DNA of 46,718 bases, taken from positions 5,462,723 through 5,509,440 of the forward strand of contig BFEA01000008.1 of the NCBI GenBank assembly GCA_003427395.1, read 5' to 3'. The position numbers were made by a program, and so were the translations under genes. The notes beneath the pieces are model-generated. The model saw only the letters and a program-made list of their open reading frames with translations. It ran no database searches and had not been told where the DNA came from. Numbering within the stretch: the stretch's first letter is position 1; every line of letters begins with the position of its first letter. This DNA comes from Chara braunii (taxonomy: Eukaryota; Streptophyta; Charophyceae; Charales; Characeae). Positions 43,390-46,718 of the stretch are shown piece by piece.

Positions 43390-43985
43390 CCACAGCCACG
43401 TCAGTCTTCCAGCTGTGCCGCTTCAGTCATCAGAATGCAACTCTTACTTAGGCACAACTGTGCCTGCCACACGTCACCCCTGGCATGCCAACTCAGCAAC
43501 TCGAAGAGTATGCCAGGTCAGCATGTCCAGTCAAAGTCATCAATGGGGTGCACGTCAGCAATGTGCGTCGATGTCGTCGTCAAGTAAGTCACGTTCCTTC
43601 CTGCTACGTGTATCCCCTGGTGTGCCAACACAGCAGCATTTGAGTCTGCCACGTCAGCACTATAGTCCAGTCAGCATCATCAGTGGGATACACGTCAGGA
43701 GCAATACCAGCGCATCGTACAATGCCACGTCAGCCAGGTAATGGAGTGCCACGTTAGACAATGCCACGTCAGCCTGAAGCTACTCACCACAGTAGTCGAG
43801 TGGTGAGTCAGCAATGCCACGTCAGCACTCCTCCACAGCCACCGGCCACGTCAGCAGTGCATCCCGATCGCAGATACGATCGATCGGGATCTGGATGGCA
43901 GCGCTATCCTTGCTGGATTTTCCCCTGTCGGGATACCAATGCCACGTCAGCACCTGACACAATTCCAATTTTATCCACGTCAGCT
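43390..43985 (-). promoter_or_regulatory. Array of CCACGTCAG (CTGACGTGG) motifs in chromovirus leader
   Basis: Exact CCACGTCAG occurs about eight times (near 43396, 43649, 43724, 43763, 43816, 43845, 43941 and 43976), with three near variants. The same motif is present three times in each LTR. TGACGTGG is an ACGT-core element bound by plant bZIP factors, including those of the unfolded-protein response. Whether it is a true enhancer or a degenerate minisatellite is open. Confidence 0.6.
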
Positions 43986-44063
43986 CCTCGGTTGTAGGCG
44001 TCACCACTTCTTCGCCGTCGTTCTGTACACGTCGTCGTCGTCAGTCACATCATCGGAAGTACA

Positions 44064-44078
44064 GCTCCGATACCAATT
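44064..44078 (-). other. Primer-binding site of the chromovirus
   Basis: On the minus strand TTGCA (LTR end) is followed by AATTGGTATCGGAGC, the same tRNA-Met-type site as element 1. Confidence 0.75.
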
Positions 44079-45033
44079 TGCAATGAACCCAGATCGTGAA
44101 GACACTTGTCAACAATGCAAGCCCAGATAGATATCAACCTGCTGATGATTGTCAATAATCAAAATTGTGCCCAGATAGAATGAGATGGGGAAACATACAC
44201 AGACGGAAGAGAGAGAAGGGAGAATAGACTTAGAGTGGAGAAGAAAACAAAGCCCAATTCTGCTTCGGGCTCCCTCCTCGATTGCCACCTCAAAAATCAA
44301 TAGTCCGAACACAAATCTGAAGTTCTATCTCAATGTGCCACGTGGCACGTCAACCTGTCATCATCAGCGAGCTGGAGCAATGTCGACATCGAGAGACCAG
44401 GTACGTATCTACAATCGCCCCACAGTCTTGATCTCCTTCCGAGTGACGATGAATCAGAACAGCAATATCGGATACGTAGCCCGGCCACGTCAGCAAGAGT
44501 ACATGTGGCAGCAGCCACGTCAGCGCCGGCACATGGCAGCTGCCACGTCAGCATGCCCAGAAGACAATTGCCAGTCAGCCACCATGCCGAGTCAGCAGCG
44601 CGTCGCCGTAATCGCTCAAGTGCCAGCGTCTAGCCAGTATCGCAGCGTCGCACTACTGTCGAAGTCAACGCGTGAAGTCAGCATTGACGCCAGACAGAAT
44701 GTTCTATCAGCCAGGTAGTCCAGGCTTATGTAGCGTTGATGCGGCGTCTGGACCCCGGTTGCTGCTTCCCTAGGCCGTTGAGATCTCAAGACAAATGGCG
44801 GCCCAGATTTGCCTGAAACCGAACTCCCTGTGGTCTTGATGCTGTCTGGGTACCTGCGCACAACAAGTGAATGTATCCGACCAAGGGCCTGGGCGTGGTA
44901 CCTTTGACAGTTGACTTAGACTTTTGGCTTTCCTAGGCAGTGTGTGGTCACACTGCCTGGCGCAGGCTGAGTTTGGCCTGCGTCGTCTGGGCTTCGTTTC
45001 GAGGGCCCAGACTGCAGAACACGGGTTACTGCA
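44079..45033 (-). mobile_element. 5' LTR of chromovirus (element 3)
   Basis: On the minus strand it begins TGCAGTAACCCGTGTTCTGC at 45033 and ends ...TTCATTGCA at 44079, adjacent to the primer-binding site. 44132-45033 matches the 3' LTR. The LTRs place the whole element at 36470-45033 (8.6 kb), antisense within the RING-CH intron. Confidence 0.85.
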
Positions 45034-45235
45034 GGGGGGGGTAGGAGGAGGAGAGCGTGAGCGGGAGGAGGAGGAAATCGAGGTGGAGGGGGGGGGAAGG
45101 GGGAGCAGGACGGAGAGTAGGTGCAGAGAACAAAGGGGAGCAGGAGGAGGAGGTGACAGATCAGCAAGGGGAGGAGGAGGAGGTCGTGGAGGATGGGGAG
45201 GAGTCGTCGAGGGTAGCCGCGGTGGGCACCCGCTT
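45034..45235 (+). repeat. Purine-rich GGA/GAG tract
   Basis: Imperfect GGAGGAG repeats with GGGGGGG runs immediately beyond the chromovirus 5' LTR. Possibly the original target sequence. Frames through it encode Gly/Glu/Arg runs. Confidence 0.7.
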
Positions 45236-45740
45236 GTGTTTATTATCTATGATGGTCCTGTGTCAGTTACAAAGTCTGTCGTCAGGTCCGAATCACTTCC
45301 AGTCTTCCAATGACGATCATCTAATGTTTCCGTTCTTTCCAGATATAAAAAACTACCAAAGCGATCCTTCCTCTGCAGGGTGACCAGGGCCTTACAATCT
45401 TGCACCCATCAGGATGTGTGTAGAACCGGGCCGTAAGGCGGGCTACAGTGTAGTTCAATCTGTTTCTTTTCTTTTCTGTAATGGGGCTAGCACCTAAATT
45501 TATTATATCCATCAGATCTGAACTGATGATCCATTTATCAATCGCATCGCTGCATGCGTATGCTTGGCGGCAACATGGGTACAGCCGAGCCGATTTCAAT
45601 CTTTGTCTAAGTTTTTTTTGGTACACACTGTGTTCATCAGGATTTGAACTTAACCATCTGTTTATCAACAGGTTCATGTTTCTACAACGCCACGACAAAA
45701 GAAAATGCGTAGAAGGAGTTCTCAATTTTTCTGACCGTCA

Positions 45741-45775
<35 letters not shown>

Positions 45776-45840
45776 AACCCCTTATGCAAAAAGTCAATTC
45801 TGTATTCTCAACTTGGAGGTGTCGTTGACTGACTGTTTGC
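45236..45840 (+). other. Intron 3' part, unclassified
   Basis: A long T tract at 45746-45770 lies about 70 bases before the splice acceptor. No other feature is supported. Confidence 0.4.
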
Positions 45841-45842
45841 AG

Positions 45843-46107
45843 GACATGCGAAGTTTGCGCGAAGACTGTGGGCAACCTGCCAGATATTATGCCTGTCGCA
45901 TCACGGGAGCCTGTTTCAGCTCCCGTGCAGCGCAATGATGTGTTGACAGATGCATTGGAGTGGAGGAGAATCTGGCTCATACGAGCGCCATGCTGTTCGC
46001 TAGTGACATCAGTGCTGCTCCCACTGTTCGCCGATCTTCTCCTGGTATGGATGAAAACACTCCACAAGTATCCGTTACCGGAAAGTCCAAAAGTTTTGTG
46101 TGGATAG
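45843..46107 (+). CDS. RING-CH domain protein, exon 2 (3' end uncertain)
   Basis: The frame continues exon 1: the first complete codons give TCEVCAKTVGNLPDIMP, supplying Cys ligands 7 and 8 (residues 1123 and 1126). The frame stays open to a TAG at 46105-46107, with a weakly hydrophobic stretch (CCSLVTSVLLPLFADLLLVW) that could be a membrane segment. Relatives have transmembrane segments after the RING-CH. A GTATGG donor-like site at about 46043 could instead end the exon earlier, so the 3' boundary is not fixed. Confidence 0.7.
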
Positions 46108-46384
46108 ATGTGAGTATGGGGGTTGATAGCAGTGACAAGGTCAGAGCAACAATGTTCTTCCAAAACTCTGTCAATGGATTGTTAGGAGTTGAGAGCGATG
46201 ACGGGTCGAGTTGAGAACAGCAATGTTCTCTCTGGATTCTGGAGTAGTAGGTTGCAGGGACTTGGCCTCCACTTGGTGTAGCAGGTTCGCACTCCGGTGC
46301 TCCCTTGCTGTTGCATACTGTAAAGGTGCAGACCAGAACAAGAACCAATCTCTCTAACAAAGTACAAGATAGCGCAGCGGAAAA
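46108..46384. other. Unassigned sequence after exon 2
   Basis: It could be the next intron of the RING-CH gene or truncated internal sequence of the LTR element whose edge is at 46398. Open frames on both strands lack recognised domains. Confidence 0.3.
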
Positions 46385-46718
46385 CTTAGATACCAATGAT
46401 CCGAACAATCAATATTGCAATGCAGCCCCGAACATACATCATCATCATCATTCCATGGTGTGAAGGGGTCTGGCGCTCACACAGGAAGAATGCACCAGGC
46501 CCAACATACACAGACGAAGAAGAGGGGGGTTAGACGAAGAAGAGGGGAAGATGGGAATGTCGTCAACACCAAGTCTTCGGCACAGGCCCAAATAGTCCCT
46601 CGTCAAAATGTCTGAATCCCAATGTCGAGTCTGGATCCAATGTCGTCAAGTCTCAAGTCACAACTCTCTCTCTCTGTAGTAGTCCGCTGATACTGAGAAG
46701 TCAGGTGGTGAGAGGGGA
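46385..46718 (-). mobile_element. Primer-binding site and LTR edge of a fourth LTR element
   Basis: On the minus strand ...CGGATCA is followed by TTGGTATCTAAGTTTTCC, a primer-binding-site-like TGGTATC sequence next to an LTR-like CA end. The LTR would run rightward from 46398 beyond the window. It contains AGACGAAGAAGAGGGG twice (46511 and 46532) and a CT run near 46660. The internal region to the left has no coding motif, so it is truncated or misidentified. Confidence 0.35.

Larger units (their letters stand above)
32049..45842 (+). other. Intron of 13,794 bp inside the RING-CH domain
   Basis: The donor GTAAGA at 32049 follows GGAAGTAG; the acceptor TTTGCAG ends at 45842, with a branch-point-like GACTGACTG about 15 bases upstream. 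Joining 32048 to 45843 preserves the frame and gives GSRTCEVCAKTVGNLP, completing the CX2C pair expected by the family. Most of the intron is repeats: a compound microsatellite, a MITE, an antisense chromovirus and homopolymers. Confidence 0.85.

Noticed and set aside
44924-45383. Gly/Glu-rich frame crossing the LTR edge
   Set aside because: Fuses LTR sequence with a purine tract; no coding signal.

Overview
The window looks like nuclear DNA of a plant-lineage (streptophyte) eukaryote, most likely a repeat-rich charophyte alga such as Chara. That organism guess is inference. It rests on a plant-type RING-CH gene with a GT-AG intron of about 13.8 kb, a Ty3/gypsy chromovirus with tRNA-Met-type primer sites, very low gene density, and abundant decayed retroelements, foldback elements and simple repeats. 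There is no bacterial or organellar signature. Short runs of N and two pieces of Nextera transposase adapter show that this is a draft short-read assembly.

Layout. 1-4.3 kb: unclassified DNA, a 175-bp satellite, tRNA-related SINE-like pieces and a MITE with a clear 9-bp target-site duplication. 4.6-9.3 kb: a plus-strand LTR retroelement (LTR, primer-binding site, long leader carrying a TTGAC array, decayed gag and the start of protease), cut off by a CpG-rich block (9.27-10.07 kb) of unknown nature. 10.4-13.9 kb: a minus-strand gene whose product joins a Josephin-like cysteine-protease domain to a Ser/Pro/Val repeat linker and two RING-like zinc domains; its 3' part is duplicated next to it and a sequencing adapter interrupts it. 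Its upstream side holds a dense cluster of palindromic CCGAAC/GTTCGG sites. 14.9-16.5 kb: 122-bp and about 75-bp tandem repeats. 17.2-20.4 kb: a minus-strand decayed gag with primer-binding site and LTR edge. 20.5-24.5 kb: C-rich DNA, an assembly gap, and a LINE ORF1 whose RRM/zinc-knuckle section is inverted in place. 24.5-28.5 kb: small duplications, GTTAAC minisatellites and three related MITEs.

The only clear host gene starts at 28687. A large first exon encodes a disordered Ser-rich region followed by the first six metal ligands of a RING-CH domain. The last two ligands lie 13.8 kb downstream at 45843, so the exon boundary falls inside the zinc finger. The intron holds a complete-length but decayed antisense chromovirus (LTRs at 36470-37381 and 44079-45033; gag, protease, reverse transcriptase, RNase H, integrase, chromodomain), a second copy of the MITE family and a palindromic compound microsatellite. 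Another LTR edge follows exon 2.

Best candidate for something undescribed: the Josephin-like/tandem-RING protein at 12.3-13.9 kb, which would put a deubiquitinase-type and a ubiquitin-ligase-type module in one polypeptide, in a locus with mobile-element features.
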